From: Rhododendron vialii
Taxonomy: Eukaryota; Streptophyta; Magnoliopsida; Ericales; Ericaceae
DNA length: 64,000 bases
Direction: 5' to 3'
Assembly: GCF_030253575.1 (NCBI RefSeq)
Contig: NC_080563.1
Span: forward strand, 36,193,001 to 36,257,000
Shown: in pieces, positions 21,596-33,552 of the stretch
Layout of the letters: the number at the start of each line of letters is the position of its first letter
How positions within the stretch are numbered: position 1 is the stretch's first letter
Translations under genes and position numbers: made by a program
The notes under the pieces: model-generated
Told to the model about the DNA's origin: nothing
Database searches by the model: none
Seen by the model: only the letters and a program-made list of their open reading frames with translations

Positions 21596-23270
21596 TCTGT
21601 ATTATTTTTTGGGGGAAAAAAAAAAAGTTCCTTACAAATTTAAGTTCGAATAAATGTGGAGTACTAGCGAAATTGTCCTTAGGGGATATTACGATAGTGA
21701 CCCTCTTAGGGGCTCTTTGCTCTATATTTAGCAAACTTTCATAAAAAGAAAACACATATAATTCAATCAACATATATGACTTTCGGCGTGACTGATGTCT
21801 CGCCGAGGTATGAAAAATGAACGGTCTAGCTCGATCATTGAAACGGATCCAAAACAAGCCAAAAAAAAAAAGGTCGAACTTGATAGATCGTCAAATGACT
21901 CAAATCCCATCCCCAAGAATTAACCCCCTCGACTTTCAGTTCAGAGCATTCAAAGATGGTCATTGGATGCAGATGGGCTGCATCAATCTGGGTCATCCGA
22001 AAGTGGGCTGAACTCTTTGCGGGTTTTTGTTTGGGTATCAGCTACTACTCATTTTCATTCTTGGAGGCTAATCTCGATCCTTTGGGTGTGTTCCACTAAT
22101 TAATTCAAATATTTTATTTACTAATTTTTGAATTAAAGGTGATCTATTATAAGAGAATGACTTGTCTAGTAAAGCGAAAGATAATGACTCAAGAAATAGA
22201 AACTTTAGCTGAAAGAGGTCTATTTAATCATTGAATCGGTACCCAACACACTCAAAACCGATGACATCTGTACGTACTTATGAAATTGAGCTGCTAACTG
22301 CACAGATTTTGTGCACCCACTTCGGGTCCCACGCAAATGATTCAAGACGCTCATTAAATGTAAAACATTTTTTCAAAGGTCTTTCGCGAAAAATCAACTC
22401 AATCCGATACCTAAAAGTGTTTGATCCAATTATCTAATATTTCATTGAAGCCCATACCATAATTTGTGCACAAAATATGTGCAGTTAGACTTTCTGCTTA
22501 TGAAGCTAGCTAACCTTTTCATCAATGCACAAAAAAATTCGATACGTGCTCTTGAGGTAATGCTCTAACTGTGGTGCCCAAACATTCTCTACCATCACAT
22601 ATTTATACGTGCACAAGATAAAGTGTATTAGCTTAGCTCCCCATGAATATGTAATGGTAGAGGGTGTTGGGGCATTACGTCAGAGTATCGAAAGATTATT
22701 AATTAGTCCAGTGCGCATAAACAAAAATTTATTACCATCTTCTCTAGCTTTCGAAGGGACTAGAGTGTCTTGATCAAAGTATTTGTGAGCTTTTCTTGGG
22801 TCCAAAATTGATGATCGCAACATAACATTTTAGAATTCGTTAGAAATATCAATAAGGGTAGTATTTTCCACGGTCTTTTTTATTATATTATATAAATGTA
22901 CTCTATTTCTTATCATTTAGTGAAATTTTTATCATAAAGACAAGAAGTGAAATGTATTTAAGTGGAAATTATTTTCCATCAATAAAGTAAAAAAACCATG
23001 TTAGTAAGGGATCGAAACAAAGACATTGCAAATTAATTGAAAAGTTGGATTAATATCTATGAATTTCCATTAAAAAAAAAAAGGAGTGAGTAGCAAAGGT
23101 GGATGTCACATCGTGGACTAACCTATGACTAAAAGTTTCTTTAACAACTCTAGCTAGGTTATTTAGATGACAAACTCCCTCAACTCTAGCTAGCTAGGTT
23201 AATTATTCATTCCTATTTTAGGCAAAAATTGATAATTGGTGTTAGTTTCGAGTGTGTGCGATACTCTGGT
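21596..23270. other. AT-rich intergenic sequence
   Basis: No gene recognised. Includes the dispersed repeat at 22290-22490 described separately. Confidence 0.5.
22290..22490. repeat. Dispersed repeat, related copy at 32475-32660
   Basis: Shared blocks in order are GTGCACxxA and GGGTCCCAC-like, CAAATGATTCAAG against CAAATCATCCAAG, TTAAATGTAAAA(C/T)ATTTTTTCAA, and TCAATCC(G/A)ATACCTA(A/T)AGTGTTT. This indicates an unnamed non-coding repeat family, perhaps a MITE. Confidence 0.6.
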
Positions 23271-23297
23271 ACGTTTTGTGTACCTTTTTCTTTTCTC

Positions 23298-23507
23298 TTT
23301 TTGGATAAGGAGGAACAATCCGACAACCGCCACTATATGGATCCAACTGCGTAATCTAAACTTCAGGGAGAGTTAGCGATGCCACACCAGTCACGGAACC
23401 CACTTACTTCAGGGTATTTGCCCGGTGAAAAATCGAACCCTAGACCTTGAAGAGTATTCCCAAAACTTGGACATCCGCCCGAACCATTGGGGTGTAGCCT
23501 AGGTGTG
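23298..23507 (-). mobile_element. SINE-like insertion
   Basis: The block is bounded by similar sequences, ACGTTTTGTGTACCTTTTTC (from 23271) and GCGTTTTGTGTACTTTCTTT (from about 23508), that look like a long target-site duplication. On the minus strand, a GGTTCGGGCGG block near the 5' end and GGGTTCGATTTTTC about 45 bases later resemble weak pol III A and B boxes. The 3' side is A-rich (AAAAAGAGAAAAG). This is the architecture of a tRNA-derived SINE, but the box matches are imperfect. Confidence 0.55.
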
Positions 23508-23530
23508 CGTTTTGTGTACTTTCTTTTGGG

Positions 23531-25602
23531 ACATCATTGTTTGCTAAATGAGGCATTCAACTCAGTCGCACACGAGAAATCATTACATCTGTTAGAAACT
23601 TTCAACCCATGCTATGCACAGTGATTGCTTATCCACACAAAAAATTGCTTCTGTAGCAAGGTTTACTTGAGAGAATTTTCTCTCAGGTGCTATTGGTGGG
23701 GTTACAAATTGATAATTAATCTTTGAAACTGGACATTCCAAACTTAATTACTTCATTAATTGTTGCATGGACCCTTCATTAGTGAACGTACCCTTCGAAA
23801 GGCTTATCCTAATCTCTTCTTGAAAATTTTATTCGCTACAACAACTAGGGCCGATAAATTAATAACGAATCAAACTAGCCACCCGAGTTGGAGCTCGTAT
23901 TCACTAGTTAAAAGATTGTTCAAAACATAGGTGAAGCATAGCTTATTCAACATGAATTTTCTCTCTTGGACGGGAAATTTTTCATATATAGCAAGCATAG
24001 TCTTGAATTTTCAATCCACCAATCATGAAATAGAGAACTAAATTATAGTAAAACAGACAGAACGAGACTACAAATTAAACATGTAATGTAACAATTTCTT
24101 GCAAAAGAAATTAGACTCGCCCATTGAAACTTATACATTTCTAACCAATTGCAAAAGATTGGGTCTAAAACACATTATTAATGTTTAAATCAATTTGTAT
24201 AAGGATTACGAGAATTTCCACGTAGACCACACGAACTCATTCTTATATGAAAAGATAGAGAAATTCTAAACTTAAACCAATAGGGAGGAGATCAATCTCT
24301 ACTATATCTATTCCTCCAATGAACCTCAGAATGGGTCGTGTAAGCTGGCCCGAATACCTAAGTTATAAAAAAAAAAGTTTTCTATAGTACAAGATAGACA
24401 AAGCATGCAGGTCCATCAAGTACTCGTAAATAGCATAGGAGGAGAAGCATCATAAATTTTTTGGGGCCAAAATCATTATCGGACGCCGTGATCTCGTTGC
24501 AAAACCACGAACATAAATGAATGCATTTATTTATTTATGCATGGCCCAACCACAACGAAATTATGTGGAAAGGTAACAGGGTCATTAATGAATTGTCTTG
24601 ATCAGGCTAGGGGATAATAAAAATTAGAGAAATGTTACGATAACCACATTTTGTATTATATCATGCGATTTATCGTTAATGTAACGATGACAGGATGTAC
24701 TCCACTATATAGTAAATGAAACATTTTTACCAATATATTGATAAGCTGCCCCATGATATTTGAGATGTGCTCATCGAAAATAATCATCACAATATTATGG
24801 TAAAATTTAGAGAGGATGTGGATTCCAACAAAATACTGCTAAACATATATGAGACATCCTACACTCGCATTGGCCTTGTTATTATTTTTCCTTGAGATAA
24901 AAAAGGAAACGAATTCAAAAAAAAAAATGAAACCATTAAACAAAATTACGGTTTAAATATCGATACTAATTATGTACTGTATAGGTCGATGCGTAACGGT
25001 TTTGGTACAAATATTTGATATAATTATAAATCAACCTATCGTTGAGATAACAAATGACATATATGTACGTATCGTTTATAACAGTCAATTTAGATTATCT
25101 CTATGTGCACACCTGGTCCTCCCCTTTAAACAACTTTCCTAAAAGGTCTCACAGAAAAGGGAAAAGAATAACCAAACCACTTGTTCGCCGTTGAGTACTT
25201 GGGAAGTCTAAACTCCAACAACACCGAAAAAGAAAGAACTCTTTTATGGTTCCGTTCAGTTGCCAGGAATGTTGTACCTGAAAATTATTCTCAGGAAAAA
25301 TTAAATAAAGTGAAATAAAGGAAAAAGAAATCTATTTTCCTGTGAGTGTTCATTTGACAATTTTTTTTCAGGAAAACTAAAGTTTAGTGGTTTATTTGCC
25401 GGAAAAAGACACTTATGAAAAACTTCTTTATTTTTATTCTCATGGCTAATTTTAAATAAAAGTAACTTTGAGAGCTAAATAATAGGCTATCATATTTCAA
25501 AAATTAACACATACGGAATATGTATTTTATCTAATGCAAAGCCTTAACATGTAATAAAAAAACCGACTTGCAATTTCATATTCAATTTGCTATATTCTAA
25601 AT
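23531..25602. other. AT-rich intergenic sequence
   Basis: About 2 kb with no recognisable gene, structural RNA or clear transposon ends. Confidence 0.5.
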
Positions 25603-25607
25603 AGTCA

Positions 25608-26146
25608 TGTAACGACCTGGATTTTCGACTCAATTTTTTTTAATATAAATTTATATTGTTAAATTTCTAATTCAATAATTAATTAGATTGAATAATTAAA
25701 GTATATTATTATGTATACAATTGATATTATTTGTACTATTGTATAAGATATGTATTTAAACTTTAGATATACAAGAAATCAGGAATTCATATTCATCTCT
25801 TAGCTTTCCTATCTAAATCCTAGGTAGAACTCTATTCAAACTAACTCTCAACTTCTCTCTCTCTCTCATCCTATACATACACGCTTCCAGATACATTCTT
25901 ACCTGTACATACGGGCGTCCACATACATTAGAATTGAAAACTCCCCAAATGTGGCCCTTGTCCCCTATCCTTTTATCATTATCAGTATCCCTCTCCTTCA
26001 CTCTCCTTCCCATTCCACCACTTCTATACTTATCCTATCATCTTCTTATTACCTTATTCTCTCTCATTATACATATCCACATAAATCCGAAAATTGAACA
26101 CCGGTATATTATTTCACTCCAAATCATATTATTGAGTCTAGAATAG

Positions 26147-26208
<62 letters not shown>

Positions 26209-28149
26209 GTGGCCGGAGGTGTGTGCACACCGTGAGTTTCGTTGCCACACCGCCGCTGCGGGCCCTGTCGAAGTGCCGCCGGACGCTGCCTCAAGATTTC
26301 AAAACCACCACAGTGATCTACGGACACCGTACAACACTTATTCGGACTTAGAATCGCGTTTGAGGTAGATTTCTGAAAACCCGAAACTTTAATCTGCATT
26401 TTAATGGAGTTAAGATTTAGATTTAAAGTTTATTGAAGATGACGACCTGCTGTTAAATTGTTAATTTATTTTTAGCCCTGTTTGTTTTAAAATTCTGTCC
26501 GATTGTGCTGGAATGATTAGTGTTATACCCTGTGAAAATTTATGATCATTTAACAAGTGTTTGATTGTGAAATTATTATTGATGATGCATTGTTGATTTA
26601 TATTTGAGTGGATGTTTACATGTTTAATAAAATTATTGGAGTAGATAAATGTTTATGAAATTAATATTAACAAGAATATTTTACTAATAAAAATTTATTT
26701 AGATTGTAAACAAGAAATATTTCAGATTATATATTAGTTAATCTTTAACTCTAATAAATATTGACTAGAATAGTCTCTCATAATTTTGTTGTTATAAAAA
26801 TCTCATATTAATATTTAATATAGTTAGTAAATACTAAATTAGCAATAAGTATTTTCCAATAAAAATTAGTTTGTAAAATCTATGAATAATATGAGAGTTA
26901 AAGAAAATGTGTAAATAGTAGAAATGTTTTATAAAATTTCTAAACGAGAGAAATAGACTAAATTTTAAGTGTAGTAGAGTAATTAATTGTTTGACTGAAT
27001 ATTATTTTGTTACTCGCATGATTAATTCTATGGCATGATAAATTTTATCGCATGGTTATGTGTTGTTAGCATGTTAGTACATTTAGTTGAAATGTTGAAC
27101 CATGTGGTATTTTGTTTTGGTTGTAGATTGGACAAATAGGCTCCCGAGGTGGTTACGAGTAGTGACTCATGTAGACGATGATAAGTAAATGAAAAATGAT
27201 AAAGTGTTGAAAGTGTAAGTACTGTGTTGAAATGGGTTACCTGCGGGGCCCGGACTTGAGTCATTGTGATGGTAAGGGTAACCTATGGGATCCTGTGTTG
27301 AAATAGGTTACCTGCGGGGCCCGGTGTTGTGACACTAACGTATAATATGTCATGAAAAGTTTCTCTTTGAGGAAGGGAATGGGTCACATGAGACGGTTAT
27401 AGTTAGTGAGACGCTAACGTATGATACGTCATGAGAAGTTTCTCTTTGGGGAAGAGAATGGGTCCCATGAGACGGTTATAGTTAGCGTGGGATAGTGGAT
27501 ATCCGACTCTAATGTACGATACGTCATGGGATGACTCGATCCTTCTGTTATGGTCTTAAGTGAGAACATGCTCGATACATAACTTAGGTGCGCTCACCTA
27601 GGACCCTGGTGCAGGATAAACAAGAGGAAATGTGGACCCATGAAACGATTGTAGTTAGTGGATGTGGGAGGAAAGGATCTCACGGAGAGGATCCTTAGAT
27701 TACATGTAGGATGATGGATAGTAAAGAAAAAGACGATGTGTTATTATTCTGTATCTTCTATGTATTATGAATTATTATATTATTAATCTGCATATTATGG
27801 TATTGGGTTTTAAGATTTCTACTTGGTGAATTATCACTCAAGATACGTTTGTATCCTGGCAAATCGTTTGTTTTGGCGTTCAATTTGCCAGAGTGTGCAG
27901 GATTTCACAGTGGAGTAGTTGATACAGGTGGGACCCTTGAAACAGAGTCTGAACCAACGTTGCTTGGAATTCGTGTCAAAACTAGAGTCGCTCTGAAGTT
28001 GCTTTTGTTAAATAAATGTACATAGATTTTTGTATTATTTTGAAATTGTAATTTTTGCATAAGGATAAATAAGGGCCTAATAGTTTGTAATATTTAGTGT
28101 ATTTTAGGGTTAATGCTTTCGAAATTTCTTGAAATATCAAGGCGTTACA
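25608..28149. mobile_element. Probable solo LTR (2542 bp), Tekay/Del-like termini
   Basis: Begins TGTAACGACCTGG and ends CAAGGCGTTACA, an inverted terminal motif of the TGTAACxCC type typical of Tekay/Del chromovirus LTRs. A perfect 5-bp duplication AGTCA flanks it (25603-25607 and 28150-28154). No coding sequence is seen. Inside are a compound (TA)n(GA)n microsatellite (26147-26207), direct repeats of GGTTACCTGCGGGGCCCGG (about 27236 and 27308), and two copies of a roughly 85-bp block ending TGAGACGGTTATAGTTAG (about 27340-27410 and 27420-27485). Family name inferred from termini only. Confidence 0.75.
26147..26207. repeat. (TA)n(GA)n compound microsatellite
   Basis: About 11 TA repeats run directly into about 19 GA repeats. 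Confidence 0.95.
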
Positions 28150-28154
28150 AGTCA

Positions 28155-29278
28155 TGCAAATCTCCCATTTAAATTGACATTCTCTGATAATCAACCGTAC
28201 AAATGAAGTTTAAAAAATAAGTAGATGATAACTAAATGAATAAATATTAAACAACCGTGCTTGATTAGTTGCGGATGCAAAAACTCACTGGAAATTAGTT
28301 AGTACAAAACAAAATTGAAGAACAATGACAAGATAAATAAATACTTTCAAAAAAAATAAACTACCAATCTTTTCCAAAACAATTATCTCAGAAAGCATCA
28401 TAATAATCGAAATTGTTACTCACGTAAATCTCAAAGTGTCTTTCTAAGAACCTAATTCGTATTTTTTGGTATTGGCGTCATTCACTTTTATTCTTACCCG
28501 TCAATTATTTTGACCTCACAATGGAGAAAACTTTTCCCATGACGCAAAATCGTATGATTTTGGCCGGATCACTTTTGAAGAAAGTAAATCTTACAAGAAA
28601 ATTTAAAAATAAGTTTCTCACTACTTTCCTGCCAATTGAATACTACAAAAGTTATGAAAAAGTTAATTTTCCTATCATTTCCTGTATTTTCCTGACAGGT
28701 GCACAAACAAGAACGTGAGGCCCCCACTTTGGGTCCCACATGAACAATCAGAATTGTTTAATAATTTTAAAATAGTTTTTTAAACGACATTAATTAATTT
28801 AGCTGAATAAGTGTAGGTGCTTGATCTAATTTTTTAATTTTTTATTTAGATTGCAATATTAGAAACATAATCTTAAAACACAACTACGAATACAACTGCG
28901 TTTAAAACCGTTCGATGCACATGGTTTCACTCACATCGGACGACTCTGAGTACAACTGTGTATCTAAACTTTTTGAATTATTAATGGGAATTGATAATGC
29001 CAAAACTCAATTATGGGCAGTTCATTTAGGAGAGTGATTTTGTCACTTTCTTTTTTGTTACTGTCACTCCCTTTTGTGTCTTTATTGATGATTTGTTTTG
29101 TAAGAAAAGGAGAATGAAGGGGAGTGACAAAATCAATTACCTTCATTTATAACCAAAACAAAGAATTTTTTCTGTTACGTATCAGTCCATTTTTATTCAT
29201 AGGCCGGTTCATGGTTGTGGAAGCCAATCATTCGTAGGCCGGTTTACGGTGGTTGTAGACGATCGATACTCGACTGGT
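28155..29278. other. AT-rich intergenic sequence
   Basis: No gene recognised. The open frame at 28521-28718 has no recognisable domain. Confidence 0.5.
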
Positions 29279-29639
29279 TGTTCGGACAAATAAGTCAAAG
29301 TGGCTTATTTTTTGTCTTTATTCAAATTTTTTTCGTATCACTTGACTTATTGTCATTTTTTTTTGGGATTATTGCATCCTCACGACAAGAGAAATCTAAA
29401 AAGTAAAATTTTTTGACTGAAATTCAATTTTTTTTGAATAAAGATGAAAAAATTGGCTTATTGATTTATTTTCGTCTTTATTCAAAAAAAATTGAATTTC
29501 GGTCAAAATTTTTTACTTTTTAGATTACTCTTATCGTGAGGATGCAATAATTCTCAAAAAATTGACAATAAGTAAAGTGATACGAAAAAAAATTAAATAA
29601 AAATAAAAAATAAACCACTTTGACTTATTTGTCCAAACA
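29279..29639. mobile_element. Foldback MITE (361 bp palindrome)
   Basis: Two arms of about 170 bp are inverted copies of each other. The left starts TGTTCGGACAAATAAGTCAA and the right ends with the near-perfect complement (TTGACTTATTTGTCCAAACA), meeting near 29460. Shared inner blocks include ATTGCATCCTCACGA and AAAAAGTAAAATTTTTTGAC. No coding capacity. No convincing target duplication was seen, so the superfamily is left open. Confidence 0.85.
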
Positions 29640-29974
29640 CCCGAGATCATCAAAAGTCTTTTAGAAAGAGTCAATTTCCACCACGTATCATTCGGTCCTT
29701 CCGATATCATCACGTCTTCTGATATCCTTACCTCAAAACCTTGAGCACATAATACTCTTACCATACGGGCCACCCGAACAACAACATGGCAAACTTCAAA
29801 TGTACGTATTTAGTATTTACATACTGCCCCACTCCTCATCCCCCAGTCAAAACAACTACGCAATCACTGTGTCTTAAAACCGACTCATCCCCACAGCCAC
29901 TTTTTTTTCCTTTTTCCCCTTTTAAGGCGCATACCAATAGAGGTGGAAATTTTTGATACAACAAGAATTTGACA

Positions 29975-30335
29975 GGAAGTTAGCGGGTTAAGATTAGCTA
30001 TTTTTAACACAGAACACGAATATAACACGATATGATAACACAAAAAGTTAAACAAGTTGGGTTAGAGTTGAGAAAATTTTAAGACGAATACGAGATGACA
30101 CAACACGAACACGACATGACACACCGCAGGGTGGAAATTTATGAAAGTATATGATAGCACGACACGAACCAGACATGAAGTTAATTAGCGGGTTAAGATT
30201 AACTATTTTTGACACAATACGAAAACACAAATATGACAATAATAGGAAAAGCTAAACAGATCTAATTAGATTTGAGAAAATTCTAACACGAACACGAGAT
30301 AATATGATACAAACACGACTTGACACTATGTCCAC
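29975..30335. repeat. Two degenerate copies of an ACACGA-rich repeat
   Basis: Blocks at about 29979-30125 and 30187-30335 both run from AGCGGGTTAAGATTA, through GAGAAAATT(T/C)TAA, to GACACxACGAACACGA-like ends. They lie directly upstream of the ATL gene, ending about 100 bp before its ATG. Confidence 0.7.
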
Positions 30336-30431
30336 CCTATTTACCAACCATTGGCCCCCCATTCCGTTTTAAATTTCTGCCCACAACCTCACCTTCAGTT
30401 AGTCCCACTCACTGTCTCACTCTTAACACAA

Positions 30432-31511
30432 ATGAGCAAAAATAGTCTCCACCGTTGCATCCTTCAACTCTTCACCTCCAACCACCACCTCATTTGCGCC
30501 GCCCTCCTCGTCACGCTGGCCCTCTATCCGCTGCGCACCGCCGCACAAACTGACTCACCGCCGCCAAACCATATTTCCAACTCCAAGATCATGGCAACTC
30601 CAACTATGGCAGTCATAATCGCCTGCTTCATAGCCGCCTCCTTCATCACGGGCTGCCTCTCCATCTTCATGACCCTATACTGCATGGACTTCCGGCAAAG
30701 ACTCACCCTCGAGTCCCACGGCGTCTCCGCCCCCCACCGCCGTCGCCGCCGCTTCCGCCACCTCATGTCCTGCGGGCTCGACCCGTGGATAATCGACACG
30801 TTCCCGACCTTGGTCTACTCCGAAGTCAAAACAGACGGCATCTCCCTAGAATGCGCCGTGTGCTTAAGCGAGTTCGAAAACACGGACACGCTCCGGCTGC
30901 TTCCCATCTGCTGCCACGTGTTCCACCACGACTGCATCGACGCGTGGCTGTCCACCCACGTCACGTGCCCCGTCTGCCGTTCCAACCTCGCCCTCGAACC
31001 CGACGACGGTTTCACTTTACCGAGTCATGAACCCAAACCAGTTGACTCGGTTGGGGTAGACAATTCGATCGTAGACGTCCGAACTAGTGAACTGAGAAGC
31101 ACAGTTCGGACGTCTAGAAAGGAGCGAATGAGAATTGGCGGGAAGCTTTGGAGGTGGTACTCGGTGGTACAAGAGGGGGAGAATTGCGAAAGATTTACGC
31201 TAAGGCTACCGGAGGAGGTGCGGAGTCGGTTGGTCATGAACTCGTCGAGTTTGAGTAGGACGAGGAGTTGTGTGAATTTTCAAAGGGCGAGGAGTTCGAG
31301 GAAGGGGTATAGGAGTGGGAGTGGGGGGATTAGTAAGTTGGGGTTTATGGTGGCGACGCCGCCACAGAAGGTGGTGGTTGTGGGCGGCGGGGAGGAGGTG
31401 ATTGCGACGCCGAAGGTGGTGTTGAAGTCCGTTAGGGCGCCGTTACATCGGCTGATTTGGGGGAGTGAGAGTTACAAGGAGAGAGTTAACGTTCGAGGAG
31501 CGATTGTTTAA
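30432..31511 (+). CDS. ATL: ATL-family RING-H2 E3 ubiquitin ligase (ATL6/ATL31-like)
   Basis: Intronless, 359 residues from the first in-frame ATG; the frame continues upstream only through non-ATG codons. A hydrophobic N-terminus (about 15-38) is a signal peptide or first membrane segment, and a second hydrophobic stretch spans 58-83. A basic loop (PHRRRRRFRH) leads to the ATL-specific GLD motif (GLDPWIIDTFP, about 115-125) and SEVK. The RING-H2 at about 141-182 has all ligands: CAVC, LLPICCHVFHHDC, and CPVC. The tail has the FTLRLPEEVR motif known from ATL6/ATL31 and Ser/Arg-rich sequence. ATL proteins are membrane-anchored ubiquitin ligases; ATL6 and ATL31 act in carbon/nitrogen response and defence by targeting 14-3-3 proteins. 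Orthology to a particular ATL is inferred. GC content is far above the flanks. Confidence 0.92.
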   Translation: MSKNSLHRCILQLFTSNHHLICAALLVTLALYPLRTAAQTDSPPPNHISNSKIMATPTMAVIIACFIAASFITGCLSIFMTLYCMDFRQRLTLESHGVSAPHRRRRRFRHLMSCGLDPWIIDTFPTLVYSEVKTDGISLECAVCLSEFENTDTLRLLPICCHVFHHDCIDAWLSTHVTCPVCRSNLALEPDDGFTLPSHEPKPVDSVGVDNSIVDVRTSELRSTVRTSRKERMRIGGKLWRWYSVVQEGENCERFTLRLPEEVRSRLVMNSSSLSRTRSCVNFQRARSSRKGYRSGSGGISKLGFMVATPPQKVVVVGGGEEVIATPKVVLKSVRAPLHRLIWGSESYKERVNVRGAIV

Positions 31512-33240
31512 TCGGCTTATATTAGATGGCGAAGTTTAGGCGGATAAGCTTGTTACTGCTTGTTTTGATTGATTTGTTGGGCGACCTGCTATGGATTAGA
31601 TAAACCAAAGGCCCTATTCGGTTTGGGTTTTAAAGTCGTCTTCAAAGATTTTGATACTCCGAAACGAACGAGGCCCAAGAGATCCTCACAAGTGCAAAAG
31701 TCCATGAGATCCTCAGAAGTGCAAAAGTCCATGCGTAGTGCTAAAGGATGGAAACTTAAAATATTCGAGGTTAGCAATCAATAAAACATTCTTGATTCTA
31801 CCAATCAAAACGGGTAGCCAATGAGTTAAATTTCATGCGATATTCAAGCAATAATTTTACGAATTTAGTAGAATAATTAAAGACTGTGTCATGAAATTAG
31901 CACACGCCTTAAATTATGTCCGAATTTGAATTTTAATGTTTGAACGAGTAATTCAATCTTTACCTTATGGAGTGTCTTCTGCGCTTCCCATAATAATAAT
32001 TTAGTATTCAGATCCATTAATGATTTTTTATTTTATGTTTTCTTAGTCCAAAATTGATGCCCTCAGTCGTTCTCAAAGCTCTCTAAACAAACATTAAGCT
32101 CGTAAGATAAATGGAGGGTAATTAAATAAATTTTGATATTTTATTAAGTTGCGTAAAATTGATTTGTGGTATAATCAATAAGAGATAAGAAATAAATGAG
32201 CTAATTCTTCGTACTTATCTGAAGAATCCTTATGTTGCCTAACTACCAATAGATGAGCTACCAGAACAACTACTCCATGTTTTATAAATATAAAGTCAAT
32301 GAGAGATATGGAATTGTTAATTTCAAGACTTTTGCATCTCATTAGTGATCAGAAGTTTGAATTTTGCCTCCGGCGGTGTGTAGAACGTGTTCTTGCCTTC
32401 GTATTTGTTGTGATTATTTTTTTCTTCCTAATGGGGCTAGTATAGTTGGATTGGGTTGATAGTAACTCTATACTTGTGCAGTCCTGCTACACAAACAGCA
32501 AATTTGTGCACAGTGCACAAATTTCGTTGTGGGGCCCACCATGGGTTCTACACAAATCATCCAAGCCGTTTATTAAATGTAAAATATTTTTTCAAGGGTC
32601 TCCATAAAAAATAAACTCAATCCAATACCTATAGGTGTTTTATTCAACCATCTAACTTTTCATTCAGATTTTTGAATAATGAAAAGTTATATGATTGGAT
32701 CGAGCACCTACGGCATTTGATGGACAAACAGCCGGGGGGGGGGGGGGGGTGTTGTGTGCGTGTGTGTGTGGGGGCAACGTTTAAATGGATAACGAATAAC
32801 GGGATATCCGTTAGTTGTCGTTCAACACTGACATCCCACTAGAGAACTATTATTCAGTAGTTCGGGAGCACCGTCATATATTGCTTCGGACTATTTTTTA
32901 ATCACATATTTATGTGAAAACCTTATACTTATTCCTGAATCCCACGAGGATGTGTTCTCCATCAATCTCAAAATGTTTGTCTGATCTGCAAAACGAGAAC
33001 TTAAAAATAATTTTGCAATTTATTCAAAAAAAAATCACACTTTTTAAAACAATTTACTAAATATCAATGAGTACTTTTAATCTATGAAAAAAGTTCAAAA
33101 ATTTTTCATGAAGAAAATGAATTATTTTAAGTCTTCGTTTTGCGGACCAGATAAATATTTTGAGACGAAAGTAGTAGTACTATATTACTTCCCCCACCTC
33201 CGGTCAAAACAACTATGTAATCACGAGTCTCAATAGTTAC
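31512..33240. other. Intergenic sequence
   Basis: No gene recognised. A 26-bp phrase (GATCCTCA(C/G)AAGTGCAAAAG...) is duplicated at 31681 and 31708. A second copy of the 22290 repeat lies at 32475-32660. A run of 16 G is at 32734-32749, followed by GT repeats. Confidence 0.55.
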
Positions 33241-33404
33241 AACCAATTCTGATTACGTATCGTTGGATACACCATATACTATACTATGATTCTAACTATT
33301 CCGTGTACATATACTGTTATTCAACCGATTCTGATTACATATCGTTAGATACACCATATACTATACTATGATTCTAACTATTCCGTGTACATATACTGTT
33401 ATTC
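33241..33404. repeat. Tandem 82-bp duplication
   Basis: Copy 1 is 33241-33322 and copy 2 is 33323-33404, with only about three base differences. Each runs from AACC(A/G)ATTCTGATTAC to ACATATACTGTTATTC. Confidence 0.95.
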
Positions 33405-33552
33405 ATAACCTTCAACAACATAATAAACTTAAAAGTTACGTATGTGTATATGGTACTACGCATCGACTAGTTGGCTGTTACAACTAGGAGTTGGATGACC
33501 ATCTAGCTCCAAGACAGGAACTCTTATGCCGCCGACTTTTAGAAACTGGTAT

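Noticed and set aside
26038-26399. Ser-Leu and Tyr-Ile repeat frames
   Set aside because: Translation of the (TA)n(GA)n microsatellite inside a solo LTR.
30351-30431. N-terminal extension of the ATL protein
   Set aside because: It starts on TTG, not ATG. The first ATG at 30432 gives a normal ATL N-terminus.
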